A DNA stretch of 64,000 nt. Source: Apodospora peruviana (lineage: Eukaryota; Ascomycota; Sordariomycetes; Sordariales; Lasiosphaeriaceae). Below, piece after piece: positions 21,801-34,178 of this stretch. The notes beneath the pieces were generated by a model. The model did not search any database. It saw only the letters and a program-made list of their open reading frames with translations, and was not told the DNA's origin. The stretch is taken from contig JAUEDM010000003.1 in assembly GCA_033439685.1 (NCBI GenBank), positions 2,324,001-2,388,000 of the forward strand, read 5' to 3'. Numbering within the stretch: position 1 is the first letter of the stretch; the number at the start of each line of letters is the position of its first letter. The translations under genes were made by a program, and so were the position numbers.

Positions 21801-24800
21801 GAGATGGGAATCGGTGCACGTCGACACGACCGACGGTACATGGCATGGCAGACCAGGGTTGTGCAAGGACTGCGGACTGACCCGTTAAATGACGCGCTAT
21901 TGAGGGCGTACAGCGATGAGGCTGAGTTCTGGCTTCGCCCCAATCAACATCCAAAGAACCACGGCACCACCCCCAAGCCAGCCAGTGAGCCAGTGCCCAC
22001 GGTCCACGGTCCACAGTGCACACCACCTTACCGAACCTAGGTTTGCCGGTGTTTCCTGAGTGGCCGGAACATAACGAATGCGGTGGTGACTCTCTCCCGT
22101 CTTGTCTCGTCTTTACTCAGGGAAGCAGGCGTCACCTCGCGGAATGGCGCAGCTCCACCGCTTCCCTGCGGCTGCTTTTTTTTATCCATCATGTCCGACG
22201 CCATAGTGTAGTCAGTTCCAGGCAGTTTTGCGGCTGCATAGGAGACCGGGCCAGTTATCTGGGTGGCTGCTGGCAGTGCTGTCGACTCGGATGGACCAAA
22301 GCTGCCCAGTATGGCGGATGCCAGTCCCGATAGACTGTAGAGCCCCAATCAGCCTCATTCTGGTGGGGAGAAATGTTGGGTGCGAGGACGGTTGCTCTTG
22401 ACTCGACACCATTGGGTTCGCGTTAGGTCTCCATGATTCCAATTACATCCGGAGACTCAACAACCACCAAGCCGAGAGGAAGAAAAGAGTCAGTAAGAAG
22501 AAAGCCAAAAAAAAAGTGGGCAAGGTGAGAGTCAGAGTTCGCAAACGAGAAGACACTTTCTCACAGAAAGCTCTCCACTTGGGCTGCATCACCGGACAGA
22601 GAGTTGGAGTTGGGCGCAGCGCCAATCGGCAAAGAGGAGCACTGCAGAGTATCGTCGCAATCTTTCTGGCCCAGAACGGACCACTGGGAGAGGGGGACAG
22701 AATCATGCAGCAATGCTGCGCTAGGTTAGGTAGGTGCTAAAGGACGACAGACCAGACAGACCAGACCGACCGACCCCTTTGACGGTCCCAGTCCAGCAGA
22801 TGGCGGACGCGTGTGCCCTGGCTTGGCCTGGCACCCGCTCCTGGCACTTTCTGAAGAGCCCCGAGAAGTGAAGCGAGGGTTGCATACCTGATAGGCCGCG
22901 GGGCGGGAGGACCAAGAAAGCGCGGAAGATCCCTTGGCTTCCACCATGTTTCCATGGATGGTTGAATGATTTAAATATCATGGATAACCCTGGCTTTGGT
23001 GGAATGGTTTAGCATGGAAGAAAAGTTTGGTCAAGGATCCAATGTTTCGAAGGATTCGGGGGATGGTAGTGTACGAACTCGCAGTCTGGTAGGTACACGT
23101 CGAAGAAACAGAAGAAGTGGAAATGTAGATGTCGTCGAATATTTGAAGAACTGAACCCGGAAGTCCCGTGGTTGTGGTCGCTCGTTTCTCGTTTTCGCCT
23201 ATCAGAGCTCTTTGGCAATCTGACAGCCTCAGCCCGGCACTGTGGGGTTGGGTACTAGTATGGGAGTAGCTTTGAATGATATGGGAATGCATCAGCTCTT
23301 CAGCTCACACTGTATTTCGTATGCTTCAGGTATATCCGTAGTTGAGGTAACCTCGGTAGCTCGACGACTCAGATGTAAATCGTGGGCCCCATGGATGGAA
23401 AAACCCGGAGGCTCCGGTGCATGCAGTCTTCGCACCTCGCACCTGCTGTCTCGGATATCCTATGCCTGAGCAGTGCTGGGGTATCTAAACAATACCGGAA
23501 ACCACGATGGAGCGGCAGAAGGGGAAGAACAAAGGAGATCCGATGGCGGGACCTAACCCAGCACCTTCCCAGGACTGACGGACTGCACTCCTGCCAGTGC
23601 CAGGCAAACCTTAGGTCCTTACTCCGTACCTCTGGGTCAGAAAGGTGTGGAGTTCTGCGGGAGGCAGGGTCCACGTCCTGCTGGTGCGTGAGAGTTTACA
23701 CTAGTTCTACAGAATATCCGTACGGGTTAGTTCTAGTTCTTGCCGCCTCTCCAATATCCATGCTCCCCATGCCCCAGTGAGGGGGTCACCGGTCTGAGGT
23801 GCAGTTCCACTCCGCGCTTGGTCTGCGGTGACTGGAGTGACATTGCAGCTGGAGAGGGTCCCATACCGCCATCTTGCCCGCCCATGGTCATGGAAGAGTC
23901 AGGCCAAGCCCATGGCACGTCTTTTCGCGTCTGTCTACCCCGTACCCCGACGACGGGAGTTGAACATGAACAACTCCGAGTCGGCAAGCAACATCCAAAG
24001 TCTTGTCAAGCATCTCACCTGCACCTTCGATCCACGTTGTGTTCCTCCTGCATCGGCGCGCGCGGTTTTGCTTTGCTTGCATAAGCTCTCCGGCCGAAGT
24101 GAGCAAGACATCGCCAAACGTGCTGTGTCGCTGTAATACCTTGACGGGACTTGGAGGCCCAAGTATCAGCCTGACCATCAGCCTGCTTGAGCCTGATGCA
24201 TTAGTTAGAGTTGTGCGAAAGCCGTATGTCTGAACCCTCGGGCGCGCCGCGGTAACTCGAAAAGAGCCTCAAGCATTCGCCCCAGCCTCCCCTTTGCCGA
24301 AAGCAAGAGTTGCACATCCATTCCAACAGCCGACGTGCTCCCCTTTTCAACAGAGAGGACACACAGGGACAGAGTTATACCCGACCCCGGCCCTGAGCCC
24401 GATCCCGACACCAAGACGACACATCATCCCCGTCAACTCTCTGTCAGCAGCAGGCACCTTGTCTCACCAGAAACTCGACAGTCACCAAACAGAAGCTCGA
24501 ACTCGACGGCCCCCCCCCCTGACGAGCCTGACAAGGACGGGATTTGGTGGTCAGAAACTCTATGAGCAGCCAACTCTCAGCTCCAAACCTTGCGCCCCTC
24601 CCCCGAACCGGCCTCCACTGTTAGCCGTCGCACTGACGCATTGACATCTTGAACCCCCCGGCTCCCCGGTGCGCATCTAAGTGCTGGTGGCTGTCGTTTC
24701 TTTGCGGCTTAAAGCGAGCCCCAACCTTGACTGGACCGACCTGTGCTGATCCTGGCCCTCCGCCCTGCGAGCCTTCTCACTGCCTCGAGAGAACGACGAC

Positions 24801-25519
24801 CGGCCTCGCGCTCCCGAAGACAACGGTCAGAATCCAAGGACCGACTGTTCCTGTTATTTTCGTCCAAAGCGACACCTGGCCCGGTACCTCATCTCTTATA
24901 CACTGCATCCCGGCCAAAGCTCCATAACCGCCCTCCTTTTACCACCGTCCCGAATATCCCAACAGCCGTCAGTGCCTTGAGCCGCATTCTTGTCAAGGGA
25001 CCCAGCCCCCCTCACCTCCAGAGTCCTGCTCGCAATTTACGATCCCCGCTCAATCAATCGGTCACGAGCTCGTTCCCGCTCTTTCTTTCATCCAACACCG
25101 CGCTCATCCTTTCGCGAGTCCCGTTAGGCTACTTCTGCCTGTTTTTCCATACACCCCACCGAGTCCCGTCGCCATCCTTGGCTGCGTCGTGCGGCTCTTA
25201 CATGCCCGCCGCCACACGCCGCCGTTCGCCTGCGCAACGGAACAGCTGCGCGCGAACTGGTTTCTTTCCTGCGCCGGCAGCCCGAGGACAGTCGTCTTTG
25301 GAAGTCTGGAGGAAATCAACACCGGAGGAAGAGACGAGAGAAGGAGACGGCGCATTACAGGCCCCGACTGTCTTAAACCGGCCACGAGCAACTGATCGAG
25401 TGAGGTGCAGCCTCGCGCCTGGCCCACCACCTCGTCGACCTTCCGCACACCCTCCGCCCATCGATGGCGCACTGATATACGACCACGCCGTGAGTAAGAG
25501 TACCGAGTAACGCGAAATT
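18870..25519. other. 6.6-kb gene-poor region upstream of C2H2 factor
   Basis: I find no credible gene here. Open frames are around 60-130 codons on both strands, without domains or convincing splice-linked partners. The first 800 bp are T-rich 3' flank of SNF2. A CT/GT microsatellite lies at 19470-19513. AGGTAGGT/ACCTACCT words and a TTACTCCGTACC word (about 23618) are scattered through it. From about 24240 to 25519 the DNA becomes C-rich with few T-to-A stretches, typical of a very long transcribed leader; a 255-codon frame lies there (about 24743-25510). Large intergenic spaces are common upstream of fungal regulatory genes. Confidence 0.5.
19470..19513. repeat. compound (CT)n(GT)n microsatellite
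   Basis: A run of CT dinucleotides with one interruption changes directly into a run of GT dinucleotides. Confidence 0.9.
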
Positions 25520-27193
25520 ATGAGTACCACGGCAGCTCCGAAACCTGCTCATGGCCCTCCAGACGAACAGTATGATTCTGATGAGGCGCGACCCAAGAAC
25601 AGTCCCTTTCTGAGCCCAGTCCGTGTCAAACTGCGACGACGATCGCCAACCCCACCGCCCGCAGAATATTTCACAGTCAGTTCTCCTCCCAGTCCCGACA
25701 CAAAAAAGTCTAATCGTCGAAAAAAGAGAAAGAACGACAAGTCCCAAGCCGATGCCGTTCTTGTGAGCAACCTCGGCGGTAATAAATTCGTCGCCTTTGA
25801 TGCCGCTCAGCAGACCTTGCCATCCGAAACCGAAGAAGAGAGCTCGGATTCCTTTGAGTCCGGTTATTCCTCCCCTCCTGGCGAGTTCTCCCCCGGCAGA
25901 AGCGAGTCTGGCAGACCACAAGGTGGAGATCAGGACGGCAAAGTGCGCGAGGGAGGCCCTCGGAGGGGGAGGATACCCTCCGAGTCTCCTAGCGACATGG
26001 GTGCCCTCGACTTGAAGTCCCTGGCCGCCGGAGCGCTAGAGGCTTTTGCCAGTCCCGGCGCGCCGCCAGAGCCTGTAGATATAGGTCCAACGCCGCCGGT
26101 TACCGAGCATGACGTGGTGAAGGAGAGGCCCCAGCCAGGAACCGTGCCGCCGGCGATTACCACAACGCGAGCAGAACATATGCAAGACCAGATGCAGGCG
26201 CAAGCCGCAGTGCCATCGCCATATAGCCCCCATAGCCTCTACTCGCCGCGCGAACCCAGCACGATGCTCGCGAAGATGGATATACAATCACCAACCGGCG
26301 GGCTCTCTCTGAGGCATGGGCATGGGCATGGCGAACCCCCCTTGCCACCACTTCAGATGAACTCCCCGAGATCCGAAACGTTACCGCCCATCCGTTCCCT
26401 TACGGGTGACTTTACTCAGTTCGTACACAGCCACAATGTCGAACGGGAGAGAATACGATCGCAGAACACCTTCCCTGTTTCACCTCCTGGTGCCCTCCCA
26501 CGCCTCCCATCGATACATGGCCATCACGCATCACCTCCTATCTCTCCAGCGGATACATTCCCTTCCCGAAGAGATCCGCTCTCGCCCGGCCAATCCATCG
26601 CGTCCGTGACGAGTCCCGGGTATCTCTACTCTCCGGCTAGCGGTCACCATTACTCCAGCAGTAATACGGAGACGCCGAGCTCAGATCAGTCGGGTTCAAC
26701 TCCGGCGACATCAATCGCCGACAGGATGAGCATTGAAGGTCTTACCCACGCTTCGTACGTATGCACATTTACCGGCTGTAACGCGCCAGCATTCCAGACG
26801 CAATATCTCTTAAATTCCCACATGAACGTGCACAGTTCGGCTAGGCCGCATTATTGTCCGGTCCAAGGCTGTCCGCGCAGCGAGGGTGGTAAGGGATTCA
26901 AGCGGAAGAACGAGATGATCAGGCACGGACTGGTACACGATTCGCCGGGGTATGTATGTCCGTTCTGTCCTGACCGGGAGCATAAATATCCCCGGCCGGA
27001 TAACCTTCAGAGGTATGTATTGTATTCCCAAATTATGAGACATTTTTGGGGGTGGTGTTCTGACGATATGTGAAGACACGTACGGGTACATCACGTCGAC
27101 AAGGACAAGGATGACCCCCAGTTGCGCGATGTCCTCGCGCAGCGGCCTGATGGACCAAGTCGTGGGCGCAGACGACGAGGCGGTCCCAACTAA
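25520..27193 (+). CDS. C2H2 zinc-finger transcription factor
   Basis: Exons 25520-27012 and 27076-27193 give 1611 nt, 536 aa. An in-frame TAA a few codons before the ATG fixes the start. The N-terminal 390 residues are disordered (S/P-rich, with SPF, SPTPPP and PPISP runs and a basic RRKKRKNDK near residue 66, a possible nuclear signal). The DNA-binding part is C-terminal. Finger 1 is YVCTFTGCNAPAFQTQYLLNSH..H (about 413-440); finger 2 is HYCPVQGCPRSEGGKGFKRKNEMIRH..H; a third unit, CPFCPDREHKYPRPDNLQRHVRVHH, is split by the intron inside the arginine codon after LQ. A basic tail GRRRRGGPN ends the protein. The architecture (three fingers at the C-terminus, long disordered front) is that of a Pezizomycotina regulator; I cannot name its target genes. 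Confidence 0.88.
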
Positions 27194-28072
27194 ACGCTAT
27201 AGTTCTCTTTTCATTACAAGCTTGGTTATTTTCTCTGCACATACTTTGAGCGAGTCATTTTGTGGGTAGCAGGCAACGAGGCAGGTCTACATCTTGTCGT
27301 ATTTGGGACTGGCTGGCGAGGAATGAGCGAAAAGGGGGGTTTTCACGCACCGGCGCATTGTTTATTTGTCTTTTGTTTGGGTCGCATTTTCTTTTTGGAG
27401 CCAAAGCCTTGCCTCGTGGAAATAACTGTACATATTGGCAGCCGGGGTGGTATCCAAACAAACCGACGGGGCGGCAGGGAGAAGGGAGTTTTCGGCGCGG
27501 TTGTGCCTGTGCTCTTTTGTTTGGGTCGGTGGTTCAATTGCCAGTTGGTGTTTATTGGGGCGGGGGCTTGCTTTTTTGATCAAGCACAATGATATCTGCC
27601 TTTTTCTTTCTGGTTTCATTCCAGTTTTGATCTTTGCTTAGTGCCTGCGTAAGGGTAGGAACGTAAGGTACGTAGAAGAGGGATACCTGATACATACGGC
27701 ATAGTTCCATATAATAAGCACCTCACTTTGGACAACTTCAAAAAGAACTTAGCCCAAGAATGCATCCAAAAGAATATCAAAAGGCTTAGAACTGCTTTAT
27801 AAACCCCCTTATTATTCGGGATCTGGGCCCTTTTATTTGGTATCCCAAGGCATATAAGTAAGTAGTGCAAGGTAGGTACCTAGGTTGTAAGAAAGACGAT
27901 CCTTTAATGAGGCGAGTAGATCACTATTTTCACTTAGTCATTCATTCCTTTCCTTAAACTTACCTTTATAAGATACGCAAGACGCTATCATCCTGTCAAT
28001 TTGGTTTACCCAACCTCCTAGGCCTATCTACCAGCACAACTGCGACAGAGAGAAAAATGCTGACGCCCAGTG
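27194..28072. other. convergent 3' flanks
   Basis: About 880 bp between the zinc-finger gene (+) and palB (-), holding both 3' ends. An AAGGTAGGTACCTAGGTT palindromic word lies at about 27868-27885. No gene seen. Confidence 0.6.
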
Positions 28073-30892
28073 CTAATACTCGTCAGCATTCTCCCACCGA
28101 TCCAAATGCACCGGACTATCGCTCAGAACCTCCAGCTGCACGCCGCCGCCCTGCCCGGACCTGCTACCACCGCCGCCAATCTGCTCGACAACAATCCAGA
28201 ACCCTCCGTACCTACGAATCATATCCGGATCCAGATCGACCTCGCTCGTGCGCAGACCGAGCGACGCATCGGCAAACTCCCCGTCCGCAGATATAGCCAG
28301 CACGCTCTGGCGGGGTCCTGTCCCAAGCTCCAGCGAGACCCGGATAGCCGACGGTGCTGCTGCTGCCGCTGCCGAACTGTTATTATTTGATAATGACCGC
28401 GCGATGACGCCGACTCTCGTGAGCCTTGTCACGCCCATCCGCGCGCGGACGCGCTCCTCCCCGTCACCAAACACAGCGGGCGTGGGCGCTGCCGTACGTA
28501 GCCGGCCGGCGGCATCGGCAAGCACAGGCTTCAGTGTCAAGGGCACGGCGGCCGAGACGTGCAGCGAGAACTTGCCCAGCTGTCCCGGCTCGAAAGTACT
28601 GGCCACAACGGTATACGTGCCGGCATCGATGCTTGCCAGCGAGGCCAGCGTGCAGCCGCGCTGGTACTCGGCGCTAGCGCCGAGGATGTCACGGCCGGCG
28701 ACGGTGGTGACGCGCTGTCCGCCGTCTGAGTAGAGTACGGCGACGTGGACAGGCAGTTCCGCCACGTCAGTGCTGAGAAGGAGTGAGAGCGGCGTTGCCT
28801 GTGGGAGGGTGAGCGCGAACTGCGGGTTGGACAGATAGCTGGCGTGGACAGCGCTGCCGCCTGCTGTGCGCCGTGTCCAAGCACCTGTTATGGTAACGTG
28901 GTGCGCGAGAGCTTCTGCGGCGGGGGAGACGGTTAAGGGGTGGTTTGAGAAGAAGGAGAGGGTGAAGGAGTATTTAGGCAGCGGAAGTTCGCCCTGCGCA
29001 ACGACGAGCGTCTGCGGGACACCCGGCGTGTTGGGTTCGTATCTGAGCAGAGTGTTTGGGCTGTCGACATAAGGGCCCTGGTGCAAGCAGCGGTGCCCCT
29101 CGCTTAGGGGGACGCGTGTGCCCGGTGGTGAGGTGGCGAACAGGGCGAGTGACATGAAGCCGAGCTGTTTGGATACGGTGGCTAGCGAGCTGTCAACACG
29201 ACAATCCTCTTCCGCCTTCCGTTGACGTAGAATCTCGAGCTCGCCGTCCTGCCAGTGACGGCTGAGCAATACCCAGACAGGAGCCTTTGAAGGCGACAGC
29301 ACGCTATACTGTGGATTATGAGTAAACACCATCTCTTCGGTCTTGCCTGGGATCTCCCAGGTGAAGTGATGGTCTTGGCGATAGGTGAACAAGGCCGGAT
29401 TCCAGTTGACGTATAGCGAGTCAAAGTGCTGCAGCACGTCTTCAAATGTCATCCAAAACGTGTTTGTCATGTCTTCGAACGAGGAACCTGTAGTGTGCAC
29501 ACTGAGGCTCGCAGCTGACCCAGCACCTGTCCACACTAGACTGTCGCACCAAGGGTTCTTGACGAGAAAAAGACGGTTGTGCGCGTCCTGCTTGAGATCA
29601 AGAACTGCATAGTCGTGCTCCTTGACCAAGCCAAGTGTTTCTTCTTCCTCTGGTGACATAATTCCGGTGCCAAGGGTGACGATTGCATTGTCCTCGTCGA
29701 ATGCTTTCTTGATCCTATTCCATGTCTCGTCGAGCTCGATATCATCACTGCGCCGGCCCTATTGGTTATCACTTGGACATGACAGTTTTTAAGAAGCTGC
29801 ATACCTCTGGAGGAATATCTGCTCCGGAATCCATCCGGTTAGGGCGTGAAGGTCTGTCCCAGAGTTGCTGCCGGGAAAGTCATAGCCGCCGCGAATCTTC
29901 AGGTAGGCTTTCTCGATCAGCGCGGGCCAGATGAGTTGAGGGTTTCGTCGGTCGACCACATAGATTGTGCGGTCTGTCGAGGAATCAGGTAGACGGTCAT
30001 CGATGGCGACGTGACGCCAACAGCCATTGAAGTTCATGCGGAAGACGTATTTGCCATTCTGAGATACTTCAGGCCGCATGGCCTTGTAGTCATAGGGATA
30101 CATGAGCGATGGCAGCAACTATCAAACTCACTAGGTCAGATTAAGCCATACTCCGCCTTGCGAGACCAATCAGCTACTCACCGAGCCTTTCTTAGGACCC
30201 AAGTGGCGGATTGCAGCACAGAGACTTGCAACAACCGAGCAATCCGTCGCCAAGTCTTGCGCAAGATCGATGTCAGTGGCAGCAGTCATGAGCTGCGCTG
30301 GATCTTCTCCTGGGTCAAGTTTTTGGGCCGGACGTCTCCAATCAGTGAATATAGCCTGTTGTTCAACTGAAAGAGAATAGGGCGATGAGTCGCTATATCA
30401 AAGACAACAGAACGGTCAGCAACGACATGGTATGTCACCAGGATGTCTATATCTGCATGCACGCACGTGTACGGTTCGCCCTCGGCCCCCATCTTGGTGA
30501 AGTAGCTCGGCTCAGGGGCTGCGGACCATGGTGGGAAAAGATTTCCGTGCAATCGAGATGACCTGAGGATGATGGCCTTCTCCGATGTTGTCAACGGCCG
30601 GGTTGACTCAGGAACGGCCGGGCGAGAAGCAGCAGAGGCAGCGGTAGCATTTGCCTTGAGACGCTCTCCCAGAGCAAGGACGTCACTGCATTTCCGGCTC
30701 AACCGGGCTCGCTCCGAGGCCGTTGTCGCCTTCCGGGCAGCCTGCATGTACAGATCGGCGGCAGCGATGGCATGCGCCAGAGCGTCAGCGCCCCGGGCGT
30801 GGGTGAGTTGCCGCTCATGTTCCTGGTGCTGCGTTAGGAACTTATAATGTTTGGATATGGCGAGATAGACCTACCAAGGCTTTGGCCTCCAT
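28073..30892 (-). CDS. palB: calpain-like cysteine protease PalB/Rim13 (pH-response pathway)
   Basis: Protease of the fungal ambient-pH pathway; in Aspergillus and yeast it works with Rim20/PalA and ESCRT-III to cleave PacC/Rim101. Minus-strand exons in order 30892-30875, 30828-30467, 30392-30182, 30118-29805, 29747-28073 give 2580 nt, 859 aa, close to the roughly 840 aa of known PalB. Exon 1 is only 18 nt (MEAKAL) and precedes a 46-bp intron. Residues about 7-70 form a helical MIT-like region (HAIAAADLYMQAARKA). The calpain core has Cys178 (ATDCSVVASL), His346 (KEHDYAVLD) and Asn366 (VKNPW), the expected C-H-N triad. The conserved SLMYPYDYKA, GKYVFRMNFNGCWRHVAIDD and SNSGTDLHALTGW segments lie between. 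The C-terminal 400 residues are the beta-rich tail of the family. A short Ala-rich stretch lies near residue 765. Confidence 0.95.
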
Positions 30893-32404
30893 GGCGGCTG
30901 CTTGGGGTCAACGATGCCGCTGATGGCGCAATCATAGTAATTTTCAGGTTGGCCGGCTGGACAACGTCGAACGCGACATTCGGCGACAAGGCTAGGCAGG
31001 TTGGATCCAGTTGGGCAGCTGAAGTTAGGTAATATCGTTGACTCAGCCTGGGAACCTGGAAAAAGAGGAGAGGAAGGGATGAGTGATTGCGCGATTCGCG
31101 ATCCGTGATCCATTCGATACCCACCTACCAAGTACGATCCATACCCAGCAGCGGCCACTGAAGCTCAGCTGATATCGATATTATCACTCCGAGGGGCATC
31201 CATCAGACTGCAATGTTGTGCAGTCGCTTCGAGGCTCGGGGTAGGAAAGGGGAATACCGCTAATCAATCCGAGTTATGTACCGCGGCTCGCGTGGCCATT
31301 GGGGAACTGAGAAGGACGTTAAAAATATGCGGATTCGAGATGATGTTTCAGTAGATTGAAATTCATACTAGTCGCCATTGATGGAGATCCAAGACGAAGC
31401 ATGGAACAAAAGGGCCAACAACCAGTCGTTAAATCCCCCGCAGGAGCATTCACCAACAACAACCTCCAGCTGTTCTTGCCATTCAAAGATGTCCTGTGTC
31501 GTGCTGCGTGTGGCGAGTTCCTTCACATATGGCACGAGATTGAAAACTGAATAATGCGTCCAACCGAAACTTGAACTGCACTCTGAAAATTTCAAGTACT
31601 TTAGGCTCTGAAGCAACAGAAATAAAGTAGGGGCAAGTCCAGCTTCAGTACGCTAAGGTATCAAGCGAGAGGGACGAGTCAGTTCCTTCCCGTAACCCCA
31701 TGTTTGGCCTTACCACAAATGTTTTACAAAATTGTGAGAGTCACATTTTGCCTCAACAGTGCCATTCTCGACTGTCGAATGTCCATCTCCAATTGGGCTC
31801 TATTCACACGTTCCCTAACTTCTAGGTGGGATTCCCTGATCTCAAAAACCGAAGTCGAAGGTAGAGCATAGATACCCCACTGTAGCTTAGGACCTAGGTG
31901 GGGCAGATGCGGGGGTCGTCCCGGTCTTTCAGGTGTCCGCCAGCCAGCGTCATCTTCGGTTGCGCTGGCCCGACCTCGCAATGGGACTCTGCGATCTGGA
32001 ACTGCCGAGGTTAACCATCCCATCCGGGATTGACATCACGGGCAGCCAGGACGGAACAATGGCTAATCGACGACCCACCGCCGACTCTCCGTGCGCGTCC
32101 TGGTCCGTAAATACCTGTAGCTTGTAAGCCGGCCTTCAGTGTCCGGTCCGTCCCAGTCGTCACGATTCAAAGGATATTCTCATCGTCTTTCAGCAAGCGT
32201 CTGGTCCTCAACTGTAAGCCCCGACGGATAGATAAGCGACGTCACGTCACCGGCCCTGTTGATCACAAGCGGGGATATTTTTAACCGGCCGTTGAACTCT
32301 TACTCGACCTCCGTACGCCGAGCAAACAACAACTTCTTCGGCGCAGATACACCGCTTCACCCCGTCCCGTATCCGCGCCGCGGACTGTCTGCAAGTCCAT
32401 TGCC
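30893..32404. promoter_or_regulatory. divergent intergenic region (palB / ant1)
   Basis: 1.5 kb between divergent genes. On the minus strand two open frames (32023-31724, about 99 codons, and 31616-31368, about 82 codons) have somewhat protein-like composition, but no family match and no satisfactory splice link, so I do not call a gene. The 200 bp before each start are presumably promoter and leader. Confidence 0.4.
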
Positions 32405-33620
32405 ATGGGCGTGCAATCGAAGCCGGTCCCAATTGGACCCTGGGGGAAAGCCACCGCCGGCGCGGCGGGCGCTGTGCTTGCCAATGCGCTGGTATACCCC
32501 CTCGATCTGTAAGCTATCCAGCAAGCTGCGCTCAGTCGTCATGTGTTCAGCTAACCATCGTGCTTCCAACTGCAGCGTGAAGACGAAGCTTCAGGTGCAA
32601 GTAAAGCAGACCGACTCCGAGAAGACGACCGGTGCCGACGAGCCGCACTACAAGTCGACATGGGATGCCGTCAGCCGGATCGCCGGCGCCGAGGGAGTCG
32701 CGGGCCTATATGCTGGCATGGCCGGCTCGTTGGCGGGTGTCGCATCCACAAACTTTGCCTATTTCTACTGGTACTCGGTCGTCCGTGTGCTTTATCTGAA
32801 GTACAACAAGGGCAATGCCCAGCCCTCAACCGTCGTCGAGCTGTCGCTCGGTGCTGTCGCCGGCGCGTTAGCCCAGCTGTTCACAATCCCGGTCGCCGTT
32901 GTCACGACTCGGCAGCAGACACAGAAGAAGGAAGAGAGGAAGGGCTTCGTCGACACGGCGAAGGAGGTCATTGAGAGTGAGGACGGTGTATTTGGGCTAT
33001 GGAGAGGGTTGAAGGCCAGCTTGGTCTTGGTGGTCAACCCGGCGATCACATATGGCGCATACGAGAGGTTGAAGGACATCGTGTTCCCAGGAAAGACTAA
33101 CCTCAAGCCGTGGGAGGCCTTTGGTAAGTTCGATTCGAATGTTCACGTTCGGGGAGCTCAACTAACATCAACTCTCTTAGTGCTTGGCGCAATGTCCAAG
33201 TCCCTGGCCACAATTCTCACCCAACCCCTGATCGTCGCCAAAGTAGGCTTGCAATCACGTCCGCCTGCGGCGCGGCAAGGGAAGCCTTTTAAGAGTTTCA
33301 TCGAGGTTATGAAGTTTATCGTCGAGAACGAAGGCGCCCTGAGCCTGTTCAAGGGCATGGGCCCGCAGCTCCTCAAGGGCTTGCTAGTACAGGGTATCCT
33401 GATGATGACGAAAGAACGGTACGTCCATGTTTTTTTCCCTTGGTGCGCCATATCGTATACAGAAGTCGTAGCTAACTCACATTCTGTTAGTGTCGAGCTG
33501 ATGTTCATCCTCTTCGTCCGCTACCTCCAACGGGTCCGATCGCGCCAAGTCACGCGATCTGCGGACCTCGCAGCGGCAGTAGTAGCAGCGAAGGGTGCGA
33601 TGCCGTTGACTGTCAAATGA
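32405..33620 (+). CDS. ant1: peroxisomal adenine nucleotide carrier (mitochondrial-carrier family)
   Basis: Carrier with three tandem repeats of about 100 residues, most like fungal peroxisomal ATP/AMP antiporter Ant1/PMP34/PMP47, which supplies ATP for fatty-acid activation inside peroxisomes. Exons 32405-32508, 32576-33123, 33181-33418 and 33491-33620 give 1020 nt, 339 aa. Repeat signatures: PLDLVKTKLQ (about 32), PVAVVTTRQQ (second repeat, where the usual acidic residue of PxDxxR is replaced) and PLIVAKVGLQ (third repeat, likewise). The segments LYAGMAGSLAGVASTNFAYFYWY and LFKGMGPQLLKGLLVQGILMMTKER are typical of the peroxisomal subgroup. No N-terminal presequence, as expected. The C-terminal 35 residues (RSRQVTRSADLAAAV) face the cytosol. 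A mitochondrial location is the main alternative. Confidence 0.87.
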
Positions 33621-34178
33621 GTGCGTTACATAATGTTCCTCTATTCTTTTCCTACATTCATAGGTACAGTACCTACTCCGTCCGCAGCTCAACGAGGCGG
33701 TTCGATACTTGACTTTCTGGGTGGCTTTTGATCTTGGCATGGACTGCATATGACGTTATTTCAAAGAGGCATATAGATGTCACACATAGAGTGTATGTAT
33801 GGTCACTTGGCGTAATGAGAGCATTGAGATTACCGTCATCTTGGTATCACTGTTGTGATGTGGGTTGAAGGCTGCCCGAAGAATGCCATTGTTCTATCAC
33901 TTCGATTGTCCCGGATTTGGACTGTATTGGCGGTTGAAAGTGGGGTCGTGCATTGGAGCCGTCAATCGTGCGGCCAATCCCACGCTTGAGACAGGTTAGC
34001 TGTGGCGTGGCGTAGCATTAGCCACAGATCACTAGCCACAGCGCAATTAGGGCAGTCGGTTTTCCCTCCCACTTTTTGTGCGGACGCAAATAAACTCGGC
34101 TGTGACGAACATCCCCATCTACAACCTCCCCAGCAGACTCAGGCAATCGTCTTCCGTTGAAGCCGAAAATCAGTCGCA
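33621..34178. promoter_or_regulatory. intergenic, upstream of eL29 gene
   Basis: 558 bp between ant1 and rpl29. A CTGTGACG string near 34099 is reminiscent of the HomolD element of fission-yeast ribosomal-protein promoters, but only as a partial match. Nothing else specific seen. Confidence 0.3.
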
